Positions 18,010 through 27,094 of a stretch of 40,007 nucleotides of DNA are shown here, in pieces. The position numbers and the translations under genes were made by a program. The DNA lies in NCBI GenBank assembly GCA_945892775.1, contig CAMDDP010000003.1, forward strand, positions 73,432 through 113,438, in the 5' to 3' direction. This stretch comes from Chitinophaga pinensis (GTDB lineage Bacteria; Bacteroidota; Bacteroidia; Chitinophagales; UBA10324). Within the stretch, counting starts at the first letter, position 1. Every line of letters begins with the position of its first letter. The notes beneath the pieces are model-generated. The model saw only the letters and a list, made by a program, of their open reading frames with translations, was not told the DNA's origin and did no database searches.

Positions 18010-19245
18010 CTATTGGCAAGGTGTTTTCTTACCAATTGATACAACCAACCCTGCTGTTGCTCCTATTACAAAATTATGTGGGGCAATAAACGGACTAATT
18101 ATTTTATTAGGCTGCAAAATATTATTACTATAAGATGCTTCAACTCCGGTACTTAATGAAATCCGTTTGTAAATTTTTACATCGGCAGCTAAATTTAAAA
18201 CACCTGCAATTTCTGATTTTCTTAATTGTGTTGAAACATCCATGTCACCCTCTAAAAAATGGCTTTCCAACAATTTTCCATACATAGCTCCTATGGCTAA
18301 ACTATAAGTAACAGGTGTGTTAAATAAGCCTGACCAAGTTTCAAAATCATACCTAACCTTCAATGGTATCTGGGTGTAGCGAAGTTTAATTTCATAATCG
18401 TTCCTTGTAGGAGTTACTGTTGATTTTCTTGATAAAGAAGTAAAACCATATGATTGCCCTTCATTAGAAAATAAATTCCATCCTAACTCAGCACTTATAT
18501 TTTTTGTTATTCTATAACCTGTGTAAACACTAATCGCTTTTTGAATATGAAATTTGTCAATAAAGTCTATGTTTTTTATAACTGAGGCATCAACTAAAGA
18601 TGTCCTATTAAATTTAATATTTACACCCGAATAAAATCTGGGCAAACAATTATATTTGTGTCTAACATTCACATTATCAGGTGAACTGATTTTATTCATT
18701 GAAAAATTTGAATTCTCATACTTAGTTGCAAGCGCCCCCTTATCATTTTCTTTTAATAACGATAAAAAGACAGGGAGATTTCTTAACTCATTAAATTTTT
18801 CATTCTTGAGTTGAACTGGAACAACAATTAATTCAGAAATAGATTCTTCCATTATTACTGCATAGGAATTATCAGAATTAAAAATTATTGGTGCTGAGTC
18901 TGTTATAATGAGATTATTTAAAATAAAGCCTTCTGAATTAGAAATAGCAATTGTGCTATTCTGATTTAATACCCCTATTTCTTTGGGAATTTCTCCAATT
19001 GTTTTCGAAATTTTCTTACGGGTTGCAATAGGATCTAAAACAGCGCTTAAGATAATTCCTGATAGAATTAATAGCCCAACTAAAACACCTATCACCCTGC
19101 GCTTTTTATGGGCGAGTAATGAGGCATCACGATCAAGCCCCGCAGAAACACGATACCAAACCCTTGAGCGTGGTTGAGTCCGCAATCCACTTAGCTTTTC
19201 TCTAAAAGCTTTGTCGATGTTATTATCAGAGAACTGCTGCGGCAT
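18010..19245 (-). CDS. Membrane-anchored protein with cytoplasmic head and barrel-like C-terminal domain, probably the sigma factor's partner
   Basis: 411 residues from the ATG at 19245; an in-frame TTG at 19269 would add 8. Residues 1-65 are charged and soluble (DKAFREKLSGLRTQPRSRVWYRV). A single hydrophobic helix follows (VIGVLVGLLILSGIILSAVL). The last 200 residues are alternating strands resembling the OMP_b-brl_2 kind (AISVYTGYRITKNISAELGW, IKLRYTQIPLKVRYDFE, AIGAMYGKLLESHF, ISLSTGVEASYSNN). It overlaps the ECF sigma gene by 20 bases, so an anti-sigma role for the head is inferred. The combination of one inner-membrane helix and a barrel domain is topologically odd. Confidence 0.62.
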   Translation of the reverse strand: MPQQFSDNNIDKAFREKLSGLRTQPRSRVWYRVSAGLDRDASLLAHKKRRVIGVLVGLLILSGIILSAVLDPIATRKKISKTIGEIPKEIGVLNQNSTIAISNSEGFILNNLIITDSAPIIFNSDNSYAVIMEESISELIVVPVQLKNEKFNELRNLPVFLSLLKENDKGALATKYENSNFSMNKISSPDNVNVRHKYNCLPRFYSGVNIKFNRTSLVDASVIKNIDFIDKFHIQKAISVYTGYRITKNISAELGWNLFSNEGQSYGFTSLSRKSTVTPTRNDYEIKLRYTQIPLKVRYDFETWSGLFNTPVTYSLAIGAMYGKLLESHFLEGDMDVSTQLRKSEIAGVLNLAADVKIYKRISLSTGVEASYSNNILQPNKIISPFIAPHNFVIGATAGLVVSIGKKTPCQ

Positions 19246-19801
19246 ATTGTACTTTATTGGTTTGCACAACCATTTTTTGTAAAATGTAACGAGCTCTTGC
19301 TAATTGTGATTTAGAAGTTCCCTCATTTATATTCATCATTTGGCCAATCTCTTTGTGGGAATAACCTTCAATTGAATAAAGGTTAAACACTGTACGATAT
19401 CCGGGTGACAAACTCTGAATTAATTTCATTAAATCATCAGCAGCAAGTTGACTAAAACAATCCTCCTGAACAATATGAAGAGAAACCTTTTCAATTTCCT
19501 GCATCTCATTCATCACTTTATTTTTTCTTAACCACTCAATTGCAGTATTTACGAAAATTCGTTTCAACCAACCTTCAAATGAACCCTCGTTTCTGAAATT
19601 TTTTAGATTATTAAATACTTTTATAAATCCTTCTTGCAACATATCCTCAGCTTGATAATAATCACTTGCATATCGAAGACAAATGGAAAACATAGTTGAA
19701 CCATATTGATTGTATAGCCCTTCCTGAAATCTACGCCCACCCGCCAAACAACCAATTATTAAATCCTGATCAGAAAAATGCTGCTTAATTCTGAATTTCA
19801 T
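19226..19801 (-). CDS. ECF-type RNA polymerase sigma factor
   Basis: 191 residues. Region 2 reads FSICLRYASDYYQAEDMLQEGFIKVFNNLKNFRNEGSFEGWLKRIFVN (the DMLQ core-binding part followed by the -10 recognition helix). Region 4 reads LSPGYRTVFNLYSIEGYSHKEIGQMMNINEGTSKSQLARAR, a standard -35 helix-turn-helix. It directs RNA polymerase to stress or envelope genes. The next gene, overlapping by 20 bases, encodes a membrane protein with a soluble head, fitting a sigma/anti-sigma pair. No autoregulated promoter could be identified. Confidence 0.93.
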   Translation of the reverse strand: MKFRIKQHFSDQDLIIGCLAGGRRFQEGLYNQYGSTMFSICLRYASDYYQAEDMLQEGFIKVFNNLKNFRNEGSFEGWLKRIFVNTAIEWLRKNKVMNEMQEIEKVSLHIVQEDCFSQLAADDLMKLIQSLSPGYRTVFNLYSIEGYSHKEIGQMMNINEGTSKSQLARARYILQKMVVQTNKVQYAAAVL

Positions 19802-19921
19802 TGAACGATAATTTAAGAGTTAAAATTAAACAAAAGAGTTGCAAGTAAAATGCTAAATAAATAAATTTATAGTTGCCCTTTCCAAATAGTTATCCCATTT
19901 TAAAAAAACTATTCGTTCATT

Positions 19922-20506
19922 TTATTCTGCAAATTCTGATTCAAGGAATTCTTTCATTTTTGCAAACGCTAGGGCTCTGTGACTTATTGCATTCTTTTCT
20001 TCCCCATTCATTTCAGCAAATGTTATTTCAAAACCATCGGGTTGAAAAATCGGATCGTAACCAAATCCATTTGCCCCTCGTTTGTCATTAGTAATCTTTC
20101 CTTTAATAATCCCTTCGTACAAAAATTCTTTACCGTCAATAACAAGAGCAATCACAGTACGGAAGCGGGCATTTCGATTATTATTATCTTTCAATTCGAA
20201 TAAAACTTTATCCATATTTTTTATTGGATCCTTATCTTCCCCTGCATATCGAGCACTTAACGCTCCAGGAGCACCTTCCAAAGCTTCTATTTCTAAACCG
20301 GTATCCTCGGAAAAACAATTCATATTAAATTGATCAAAAATATGGTTTGCTTTTTCTAAAGCATTTTCTTCCAATTGCAAACTTGATTCTTCCAACTCAT
20401 CCTCATAATGCAAATCAGCTAGTGTAATCAATTCATGTTGGGAGCCGATCATCCGCATGACTTCTTTTACCTTGTTACTGTTTTGTGTGGCAAATAATAA
20501 TTTCAA
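19922..20506 (-). CDS. rdgB: RdgB/HAM1-type non-canonical purine NTP pyrophosphatase
   Basis: 194 residues. It hydrolyses ITP, dITP and XTP to monophosphates and so keeps these bases out of nucleic acids. Seen: LLFATQNSNKVKEVMRMI at the N-terminus, SEDTGLEIEALEGAPGALSARYAGE near residue 66, GANGFGYDPIFQPDG near residue 145, and ISHRALA at the C-terminus. The start is TTG (20504-20506): no ATG or GTG gives the family N-terminus. It follows the hypothetical gene at 20518 with an 11-base gap, so it is probably second in an operon. Confidence 0.94.
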   Translation of the reverse strand: MKLLFATQNSNKVKEVMRMIGSQHELITLADLHYEDELEESSLQLEENALEKANHIFDQFNMNCFSEDTGLEIEALEGAPGALSARYAGEDKDPIKNMDKVLFELKDNNNRNARFRTVIALVIDGKEFLYEGIIKGKITNDKRGANGFGYDPIFQPDGFEITFAEMNGEEKNAISHRALAFAKMKEFLESEFAE

Positions 20507-20517
20507 TATGGATTTTT

Positions 20518-20991
20518 TTAACGTGAAAACAATTTTTTTAATGCAGGAAAAACTGATACTTTCTTTAAATCTGATTGATATAAATCTGAAAAAGAATTCG
20601 ATTCCATGAAAATAAAATCACCCATTGTTATAAGTAGATTTGGGGTTGAGTCAATATTCAATCCTAATTCAGCTGCATTAATTCCGAATGAAACTAGGAC
20701 TGTTGGCTGAAATTCTTTTTTAAGCAAAGAAAAATCACCATTAAAATTAATAATATCAATTAAGCCAATTTCATTTTCGTTCGTTTTCAAATTAGTTAAC
20801 ATCCGTTGAAACATCGTTTCTATTTCAGGAATAAACAATGGAAAGCCCTCTCCTTTTGTTAGAAACAAAATTTTTCTTTCAAATCCCCCCCTTAAATTAA
20901 ACGGCGCTTTTTTCTCTTCCGCTTTAATAATTATTTCGGACCCATACAAATTTTTTAAAATTGGGCTTTCTGATTCAACAATTGAATTCAT
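20518..20991 (-). CDS. Hypothetical protein upstream of rdgB
   Basis: 157 residues with no signal peptide and no membrane helix, so it is probably cytoplasmic. I do not recognise a family. Visible features are KILFLTKGEGFPLFIPEIE near residue 40, a central alternating alpha/beta stretch (IGLIDIINFNG, PTVLVSFGINAAELGLN, NLLITMGDFIF) and a basic C-terminus (PALKKLFSR). A TATTTTTG box on the minus strand (21016-21009) with a weak -33 element could drive it together with rdgB. Confidence 0.6.
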   Translation of the reverse strand: MNSIVESESPILKNLYGSEIIIKAEEKKAPFNLRGGFERKILFLTKGEGFPLFIPEIETMFQRMLTNLKTNENEIGLIDIINFNGDFSLLKKEFQPTVLVSFGINAAELGLNIDSTPNLLITMGDFIFMESNSFSDLYQSDLKKVSVFPALKKLFSR

Positions 20992-21118
20992 TTTTTTATT
21001 AGTGAGTTCAAAAATATTGAATTAAGCCAAAATGTAAGCAAAAAGAATTTATGATTTTATTTAATTGAAATTAAATACATTTCGCCACATTAATAATATT
21101 TTTGAAAGGCTAAAACAC

Positions 21119-21865
21119 ATGTACAATTTTCTACTCTTTTTTTATCGTATTTATTGCGCACTAATGTTTATTCTGGTGATGTTCCTTTTTCTCCCGCTGA
21201 TGATTATTTCAGCATTTGGGGGTCTTTATATTGGGGGAGCTATTATTTTTTTCCTAATAAAAATATGGACATTAATTTGGTATTTTTTATGTGGACTACG
21301 ACATATAAATGAAGGCAAACAACCTAATAAAAATGATGGCCCTTTTATTTATGTTGCTAATCACGATAGTTATCTTGATGCGCCAGTTACCATGCTTTCG
21401 TTACGCGGTCAGTTTCGCGCATTAGGTAAAACTGAAATTAGACGAATCCCCTTTTTTGGATGGATCTATCGTTATGGTGTAATACTCGTTGATAGAGGTG
21501 ATAAAGAGAACAGAGTAAAAAGCGTTCGGGTTTTAAAGCTTGTACTTGAAAAAAAAATAAGCATTATTATTTTTCCAGAAGGTGGGTTTAATTATACAAA
21601 CCAACCACTCAGTAAATTTTATGATGGGGCTTTCAGAATTGCTATTGAAACACAAACCCCAATTATTCCAATGGTTTATTTGAATGTTAAAAACATTTTG
21701 CCACGGGATACCTTTTTCAAATTAGCTCCTGGAAAAACAAAAACTATTTTTTTGGAAAAAGTTTCTGTCACAGGCCTAACAATAAATAATATTGACACCT
21801 TAAAAGAAAAAGTTAAGAAAATGATTGAAGTTGAATTATTAAAAAATGAATTAAAAACTTTTTAA
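21119..21865 (+). CDS. PlsC-like lysophospholipid acyltransferase (second copy)
   Basis: 248 residues from the ATG at 21119, which follows a weakly SD-like GAAAGG; a TTG at 21065 would add 18 residues of poor fit. Two or three hydrophobic segments precede NHDSYLD (His82, Asp87). FPEGGFNYTN follows near residue 155, and TPIIPMVYLNVKNILP matches motif IV. It is clearly a paralogue of the PlsC at 17199 but only partly similar, so it may acylate another lipid. It is on the opposite strand to rdgB and starts the rightward run to YdjM and TrmN6. Confidence 0.85.
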   Translation: MYNFLLFFYRIYCALMFILVMFLFLPLMIISAFGGLYIGGAIIFFLIKIWTLIWYFLCGLRHINEGKQPNKNDGPFIYVANHDSYLDAPVTMLSLRGQFRALGKTEIRRIPFFGWIYRYGVILVDRGDKENRVKSVRVLKLVLEKKISIIIFPEGGFNYTNQPLSKFYDGAFRIAIETQTPIIPMVYLNVKNILPRDTFFKLAPGKTKTIFLEKVSVTGLTINNIDTLKEKVKKMIEVELLKNELKTF

Positions 21866-21897
21866 TTTTTCAATCAAATTGTTTAACAAATTTATAA

Positions 21898-22899
21898 ATG
21901 GATTCAATCACCCACACAGTTCTTGGAATGCTAGAAGGCGAGTTAATCGCTGGAAAAAAGATAGGAAAAAAGGCAATGCTCTTTGGCGCTATAGCTAACA
22001 ACCTCCCTGACATTGATGTTGCAACTTCTTTTTTTGTTTCGGTTGATAAAAGTTTACTTCAGCACAGAGGATTCACCCATTCCATATTATTTGCCGTACT
22101 TATTTCAATTACTGCAGCCTATCTATTTCATAAAAAATATCCGACACTTAAATTCTCAGCCTGTTTAATGCTTTGGGGATTCGGATTATTTTCTCATTTA
22201 TTTCTTGACTCATTAACAGCTTATGGAACCGGCTGGTTTGAACCTTGCTCGCACACTCGCATAACATTCAACACCCTATTTGTTGCCGACCCTTTTTACA
22301 CATTACCCTTAATTGTTTCTGCTATTGCTTTATTAATTAAACGACCTTTCAAATCAGGCAGAACAACTTGGGCTCTTGTTGGGTTGATACCTTCTTTTTT
22401 TTATTTAAGTTATACTTTTTATAATAAAATAGTCATTAATAAAATTGCTGAAAAAAATTTTACAAAACAAAAAATAAAAGCAAAACAATACATCACTACT
22501 CCTACTCCATTAAATAATTTCTTATGGTTTATAATTGGCCAAACAGACAGCGGATATTATGTTGGCTATTATTCAGTGTTTGACAAAACCGACACTATTC
22601 CATTTTCTTTTATCGCCGGAAACTATGAAATGGGAAATGAATTCATTAACGATCCGGCATACAATCGATTGGTTCGTTTCTCACAAGGCTATTATTCTTT
22701 AACTAAAGACAGCATTAATAATACGAGCTTACATGATTTACGATTTGGATTAACCGACCTATTTGGAAAGAAAAAAGACTTTGTTTTTAATTATGATTTA
22801 AAAAAGAATGGTGCCCAAATGGTTATTCAACGCGGAAGGATGAAAGCAATCAATTCAGAATCGTTCAAAAAATTAATCCAGCGGATAAAAGGGATTTAA
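21898..22899 (+). CDS. YdjM/DUF457-type membrane-bound metal-dependent hydrolase
   Basis: 333 residues. The conserved metal-site motifs are in order: MDSITHTVLGMLEGE, NNLPDIDVATSF, QHRGFTHSILFA and FSHLFLDSLTAYGTGWFEPC. About four or five membrane helices follow or surround them (YTLPLIVSAIALLIK, WALVGLIPSFFYLSY). The C-terminal 150 residues are soluble and probably periplasmic. The substrate is unknown in the family; some members affect membrane repair. It lies 32 bases after the second plsC, in the same direction. Confidence 0.85.
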   Translation: MDSITHTVLGMLEGELIAGKKIGKKAMLFGAIANNLPDIDVATSFFVSVDKSLLQHRGFTHSILFAVLISITAAYLFHKKYPTLKFSACLMLWGFGLFSHLFLDSLTAYGTGWFEPCSHTRITFNTLFVADPFYTLPLIVSAIALLIKRPFKSGRTTWALVGLIPSFFYLSYTFYNKIVINKIAEKNFTKQKIKAKQYITTPTPLNNFLWFIIGQTDSGYYVGYYSVFDKTDTIPFSFIAGNYEMGNEFINDPAYNRLVRFSQGYYSLTKDSINNTSLHDLRFGLTDLFGKKKDFVFNYDLKKNGAQMVIQRGRMKAINSESFKKLIQRIKGI

Positions 22900-22945
22900 A
22901 GAATATTCATTTCAATTTATATACATATCAATTTCTGTTCAACTA

Positions 22946-23656
22946 ATGAGTAATACTTTTTTTCAATTTAAACAATTTACTATTCAGCAGAAGAATGCCC
23001 CACTAAAAGTTACAACCGATGCCTGTTTATTTGGCGCTTTAATTCAAACTGAAAACGCAAGATCCATACTTGATATCGGAACCGGAACCGGATTGCTTGC
23101 ACTTATGCTTGCACAAAAAAGCAGCGCTACTATTCTCGGAATTGAGCTTGATGAAGAGTCAGTTTTAAACGCAGAAAATAATTTCTCATCTTCTATTTGG
23201 CGTGAGAAAATTCGGGTTATTCATTCAGATATAAAAGAATGGAGTAGAAATACTACTTCAAAATTTGATTTAATTGTATGCAATCCCCCTTTTTTTACTT
23301 CACATAAAAAAAATATGGATGTAAGAATCAGTCAAGCAAGACACAACCATTCATTAACTCAAACCGATTTAATCGAAATAATTTTAAAACATCTTTCTGA
23401 AAATGGAAGAACATATATTATGCTGCCACCCAATGAAATGAAGTTATTGGTCGTACGCTGTATCGAACAAAAAATATTTCCGAACAGAAAATATATTGTG
23501 TCATCAACCGAAGAAAAAACAGCTCATCTTTTTATCATTTCATTTTCTTATCGTCCTGAAAATTTTCCAGATGAAAAAATATTCATTCACAAAAAAAACG
23601 GAAAATATTCTATTCGATTTATGGAATTGCTTAATACCTACTATCTACACTTATAG
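22946..23656 (+). CDS. trmN6: tRNA1(Val) adenine-37 N6-methyltransferase
   Basis: 236 residues. The fold is a class I AdoMet methyltransferase: TTDACLFGAL and then ILDIGTGTGLLALMLAQ (motif I), GIELDEESVLNAENN (motif II), and the catalytic FDLIVCNPPFF (NPPY-like, N6-adenine) near residue 110. A RISQARHNHSLTQTDLI helix follows, as in TrmN6/YfiC. It is 46 bases downstream of the YdjM gene, in the same direction. It modifies A37 of tRNA1(Val). Confidence 0.9.
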   Translation: MSNTFFQFKQFTIQQKNAPLKVTTDACLFGALIQTENARSILDIGTGTGLLALMLAQKSSATILGIELDEESVLNAENNFSSSIWREKIRVIHSDIKEWSRNTTSKFDLIVCNPPFFTSHKKNMDVRISQARHNHSLTQTDLIEIILKHLSENGRTYIMLPPNEMKLLVVRCIEQKIFPNRKYIVSSTEEKTAHLFIISFSYRPENFPDEKIFIHKKNGKYSIRFMELLNTYYLHL

Positions 23657-23800
23657 TTCTAAAAAAGGGGTTGCCTACAATTTAATACAAGCAAGTTGAT
23701 TCTGTTGAATATGCTATGCAAATCCTTCTTCCATAGAAAATAAATTTGTTCTTATAATAAATAAGAAACTAACATCGTTTAAACAGCTATAAAACAAAAC

Positions 23801-24517
23801 ATGAGCTTACTACTTCAGATATACAATTCAGCGGATTCACTCAAAGATACCCTTGCCGCAATTACACCTACACTTACTTCGCCTGAAAAACCAGCCGAGA
23901 CATTAAACTTTCTTGAGCTAATTATAATGGGTGGAAAAATTATGATTCCTCTTGGAATACTTTCAATACTTGCCTTTTATTTTTCTATTGAACGATTTCT
24001 TACCATAAGAAAAGCCTCACTTATTGATCCAAACTTTATGAATGTCATAAAAGATTTTCTAATTAATGGGAAAATGGAGGCGGCCATTGCGCATTGTAAA
24101 AATACAAATACTCCTATTGCCCGCCTGTTACTAAAAGGAATAAAAAGAATTGGAAAACCAATAAAAGAAGTAGAATCAGCAGTAGAGAACGAGGGCAAAC
24201 TTGAAATTTATCGTTTAGAAAAAAATATGAATTGGTTAGGAATAATTTCTGGTATTGCTCCTATGTTAGGTTTTGTTGGAACAATTATGGGCGTAATCAC
24301 TATCTTCTACGATATTTCTATCTCTAAAAACATAAGTATCGATATCATAGCCGCAGGACTTTATGTAAAAATGATTACTTCAGCAACAGGACTAATCATT
24401 GGAATTTTTGCTCATATTATGTTTCATTTTCTAAACTCTATGATTGATCGTGTAAGCTATCAGTTAGAAAGTAATGCAATTGAATTTGTTGATCTCATTC
24501 AGGAACCCACTCAGTAA
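23801..24517 (+). CDS. exbB: ExbB/TolQ-family proton channel
   Basis: 238 residues with three hydrophobic helices (MIPLGILSILAFYFSIERF, GIISGIAPMLGFVGTIMGVI, IITSATGLIIGIFAHIMFHF). The MotA/TolQ/ExbB signature GIAPMLGFVGTIMGVI is intact. With ExbD it forms the proton channel that energises TonB-dependent transport at the outer membrane. The exbD ATG follows its stop codon without a gap. It starts an operon of exbB, exbD, tonB and probably folC. The TolQ alternative is less likely because a TonB-like protein follows. Confidence 0.92.
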   Translation: MSLLLQIYNSADSLKDTLAAITPTLTSPEKPAETLNFLELIIMGGKIMIPLGILSILAFYFSIERFLTIRKASLIDPNFMNVIKDFLINGKMEAAIAHCKNTNTPIARLLLKGIKRIGKPIKEVESAVENEGKLEIYRLEKNMNWLGIISGIAPMLGFVGTIMGVITIFYDISISKNISIDIIAAGLYVKMITSATGLIIGIFAHIMFHFLNSMIDRVSYQLESNAIEFVDLIQEPTQ

Positions 24518-24919
24518 ATGAATTTCAAAAAAAGAAAAAGCCGCCTAAGTAGTGAGGTAGGCACTTCAGCAATGAACGACATCATGTTCATGTTGCTATT
24601 GTTCTTCTTAATTATTTCAACAATGGTAAATCCATCAGTCATAAAATTGATTTTACCAAGAGCATCTGGAGAACAGACTGTAGCCAAAAAGATGATAAAT
24701 GTTTCTGTTGATGCCAAAAGAAATGTTACGATTGATGATATGCCTGTAACAATTGAAACACTCGAACCATCCTTAAAAGAAAAAATAAAAAAAATTGTTG
24801 ACCCTTCGGTAGTTTTAAAAGTAGATGCCTCGTTGAGCGTTCAGGATTTTGTTGACATACTGGACATTGGCGCGAAACTGAAAGTTAGAATGGTGCTTGC
24901 CGTGCAAAATAAAAATTAG
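24518..24919 (+). CDS. exbD: ExbD/TolR-family proton channel subunit
   Basis: 133 residues. A basic cytoplasmic head (NFKKRKSRLSSEVGTSAM) is followed by one helix with the essential aspartate, NDIMFMLLLFFLIIST (Asp near residue 22). The periplasmic domain has the ExbD pattern KLILPRASGEQTVAKKM and VVLKVDASLSVQDFVDIL. It directly abuts exbB and is 5 bases before the tonB gene, so it is translationally coupled to both. Confidence 0.92.
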   Translation: MNFKKRKSRLSSEVGTSAMNDIMFMLLLFFLIISTMVNPSVIKLILPRASGEQTVAKKMINVSVDAKRNVTIDDMPVTIETLEPSLKEKIKKIVDPSVVLKVDASLSVQDFVDILDIGAKLKVRMVLAVQNKN

Positions 24920-24924
24920 TTTCT

Positions 24925-25752
24925 ATGGCTCGTTTGTTTGAATTAGAAAATAATAATTTAGAAAAAAAAAATAAAGTAAAAGGAATCATTACTTCCATTG
25001 CTATTCATGCTTTATTGTTGGTGTTATTTTATTTCCTACTTGCTGTAAGCCCCCCCAATCCGCCAATGGACGGTGGAGGTGTAGAAATTAATTTCGGATT
25101 TATGGATGATGGAATGGGCGATGTACAGCCTATGTCCACTGAGTTGACACCAGTTATTCCACAAGCAGTAAAACCAATTGAACCTGAAAAAAATACTGGC
25201 GATAAAATTATTTCGCAAGAAAATTCGGATGTTACCATAAATTCAAAAAAGAAAGAGAATAACAAAAAGAAAAAGAACACACCCATTGCGATTCCCACTC
25301 CAGATAAAAAAACTGAAGCTAAAAACCAGATAGCCAAGGCAACTTTTAAAGGCTGGACAAATAATGCTAGTCAGGGGGAAGGCGATGGGAATAAGCCAGG
25401 TGACAAAGGACAGCTAAACGGGACCACTGATGGAACCGCATATAGCGGAACCCCTGGAATAAATGGAGGATTTGGTGGCGATGGAATAGGATTTAAATTA
25501 GGAAATAGAAAAATGACAAAACGACCAAACTTAAATAATCCAACACAAGAAACTGGCAAGATAACCGTAGCAATAACCGTGAATAATCAAGGGAAAGTTG
25601 TTGAGGCCGTTTACTCTCCTGTTGGTTCAAATTCAACGAATGGAACTTTAATAAACCTGGCAATTAAAGCATCCAAGGAAGCTCTATTTGATGTAGAACA
25701 AAGTCAAAATTCTGCCTCTGGAACCATCACATATTTTTTCAAGGTGAAATAA
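24925..25752 (+). CDS. TonB-like energy transducer
   Basis: 275 residues. It has one N-terminal helix (GIITSIAIHALLLVLFYFLLAV), and then a long flexible periplasmic linker that is rich in Lys and Pro (EKNTGDKII, KKKENNKKKKNTPIAIP) and in Gly (GEGDGNKPGDKG). The C-terminal TonB-type domain ends with TGKITVAITVNNQGKVVEAVYSPVGSN. This domain touches the TonB box of outer-membrane receptors. It belongs to the exbB-exbD operon. The linker is shorter on proline than in E. coli TonB, which is usual for this phylum. Confidence 0.87.
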   Translation: MARLFELENNNLEKKNKVKGIITSIAIHALLLVLFYFLLAVSPPNPPMDGGGVEINFGFMDDGMGDVQPMSTELTPVIPQAVKPIEPEKNTGDKIISQENSDVTINSKKKENNKKKKNTPIAIPTPDKKTEAKNQIAKATFKGWTNNASQGEGDGNKPGDKGQLNGTTDGTAYSGTPGINGGFGGDGIGFKLGNRKMTKRPNLNNPTQETGKITVAITVNNQGKVVEAVYSPVGSNSTNGTLINLAIKASKEALFDVEQSQNSASGTITYFFKVK

Positions 25753-25813
25753 AGATTCAAAATAATTTTATCCAATTACATTTATTTTATTTGCCATTCT
25801 GATTTCATAAAGA

Positions 25814-27094
25814 ATGACCTATCAAGAAACACTAGATTATTTATATGCTCAACTCCCAATGTTTCATCGCATTGGCGCTAGTGCCTATAAAGCAAATTTG
25901 AATAACACCATTGCCATCTGTAATAGTTTAAATAACCCTCAAAATAATTTTAAGTGCATTCATATTGCTGGCACAAATGGTAAAGGTTCTACCTCGCACA
26001 TGCTTGCGGCTATTCTGCAAACAGCAGGTTACAAAACAGGACTTTATACCTCACCACATTTAAAAGATTTTCGCGAACGAATCAGAATCAATGGTGAAAT
26101 GATTCCTAAAAAAAAGGTAGTTGAATTCGTTAAAAAATATTCAAATCGGTTTGAAGAGATAAAACCTTCGTTCTTTGAGTGGACTGTTGGTTTAGCATTT
26201 GATTATTTTTTAAATGAAAAAGTTGACATTGCTATTATTGAATCCGGATTAGGAGGAAGATTAGATTCAACAAACATCATTACGCCGCTCCTATCTATCA
26301 TTACTAATATCAGTTCTGATCATAAAGATTTGCTTGGAGATACATTGGAGAAAATTGCAACGGAGAAAGCAGGAATCATTAAGCAAAATATTCCATTGGT
26401 AATTGGAGAATCGCAATTGGTAACGAAAAATATATTTATTCAGAAAGCAAAAGAACTAAACGCACCGATTGTTTTTGCTGATGAAATTTATAAAGTAAAA
26501 AAGAAACATTATTCAAATGAACGGCAAACGCTTACCATTGCAACAGAAAATAAATCGCAGGATTACAAAATTGATCTATCTGGAAATTATCAACAAAAAA
26601 ATATCTGTGCTGTGCTTGCTGCTGTAACAGAATTACAAAAACAGAATTATAAAATTACTGAAGAACAAATTCATCAGGCAATCTCCAATACAAAAGAAAT
26701 TACTGGATTGCGTGGTCGTTGGGAAGTTTTGAATACTAAACCGCTAACCATCGCCGATGTTGGTCATAATGAGGCAGGAATCAAAGAAGTACTTGATCAA
26801 ATTCTTTCCCTAAAGAATGAAACGGTTCATATAGTGTGGGGAATGGTAGGTGATAAAGATCGGAAAAATATTCTTCAGTTACTCCCCAAAAAATTCAATT
26901 ATTATTTCTGCAAGCCGAACATCCCGAGAGGATTAGATGAAAAAACATTATCTGAAGAATCAGCTGCCATTGGATTGAAAGGAAAACATTTCACTTCTGT
27001 GAAGTCTGCCTACGAGGAAGCAAAAAAAAATGCTTCAGAAAACGATTTGATTTTTATTGGAGGAAGCACCTTCGTTGTAGCAGAAATTATCTGA
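25814..27094 (+). CDS. folC: Bifunctional folylpolyglutamate synthase/dihydrofolate synthase
   Basis: 426 residues. The Mur-ligase-type P-loop HIAGTNGKGSTSHMLAAIL sits near residue 50, followed by GLYTSPHLKDFRERIRING (folate loop), IIESGLGGRLDSTNI near residue 140 and the C-terminal WGMVGDKDRKNIL. It adds glutamate to dihydropteroate and folates. It starts 61 bases after tonB, in the same direction, so it may share the operon. Its stop codon (27092-27094) directly abuts the stop of the convergent SBBP gene. Confidence 0.95.
   Translation: MTYQETLDYLYAQLPMFHRIGASAYKANLNNTIAICNSLNNPQNNFKCIHIAGTNGKGSTSHMLAAILQTAGYKTGLYTSPHLKDFRERIRINGEMIPKKKVVEFVKKYSNRFEEIKPSFFEWTVGLAFDYFLNEKVDIAIIESGLGGRLDSTNIITPLLSIITNISSDHKDLLGDTLEKIATEKAGIIKQNIPLVIGESQLVTKNIFIQKAKELNAPIVFADEIYKVKKKHYSNERQTLTIATENKSQDYKIDLSGNYQQKNICAVLAAVTELQKQNYKITEEQIHQAISNTKEITGLRGRWEVLNTKPLTIADVGHNEAGIKEVLDQILSLKNETVHIVWGMVGDKDRKNILQLLPKKFNYYFCKPNIPRGLDEKTLSEESAAIGLKGKHFTSVKSAYEEAKKNASENDLIFIGGSTFVVAEII

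Noticed and set aside
25029-25559. Minus-strand frames opposite the tonB-like gene, rich in Pro and Phe
   Set aside because: They are the complement of the Gly/Lys-rich linker and have no independent support.
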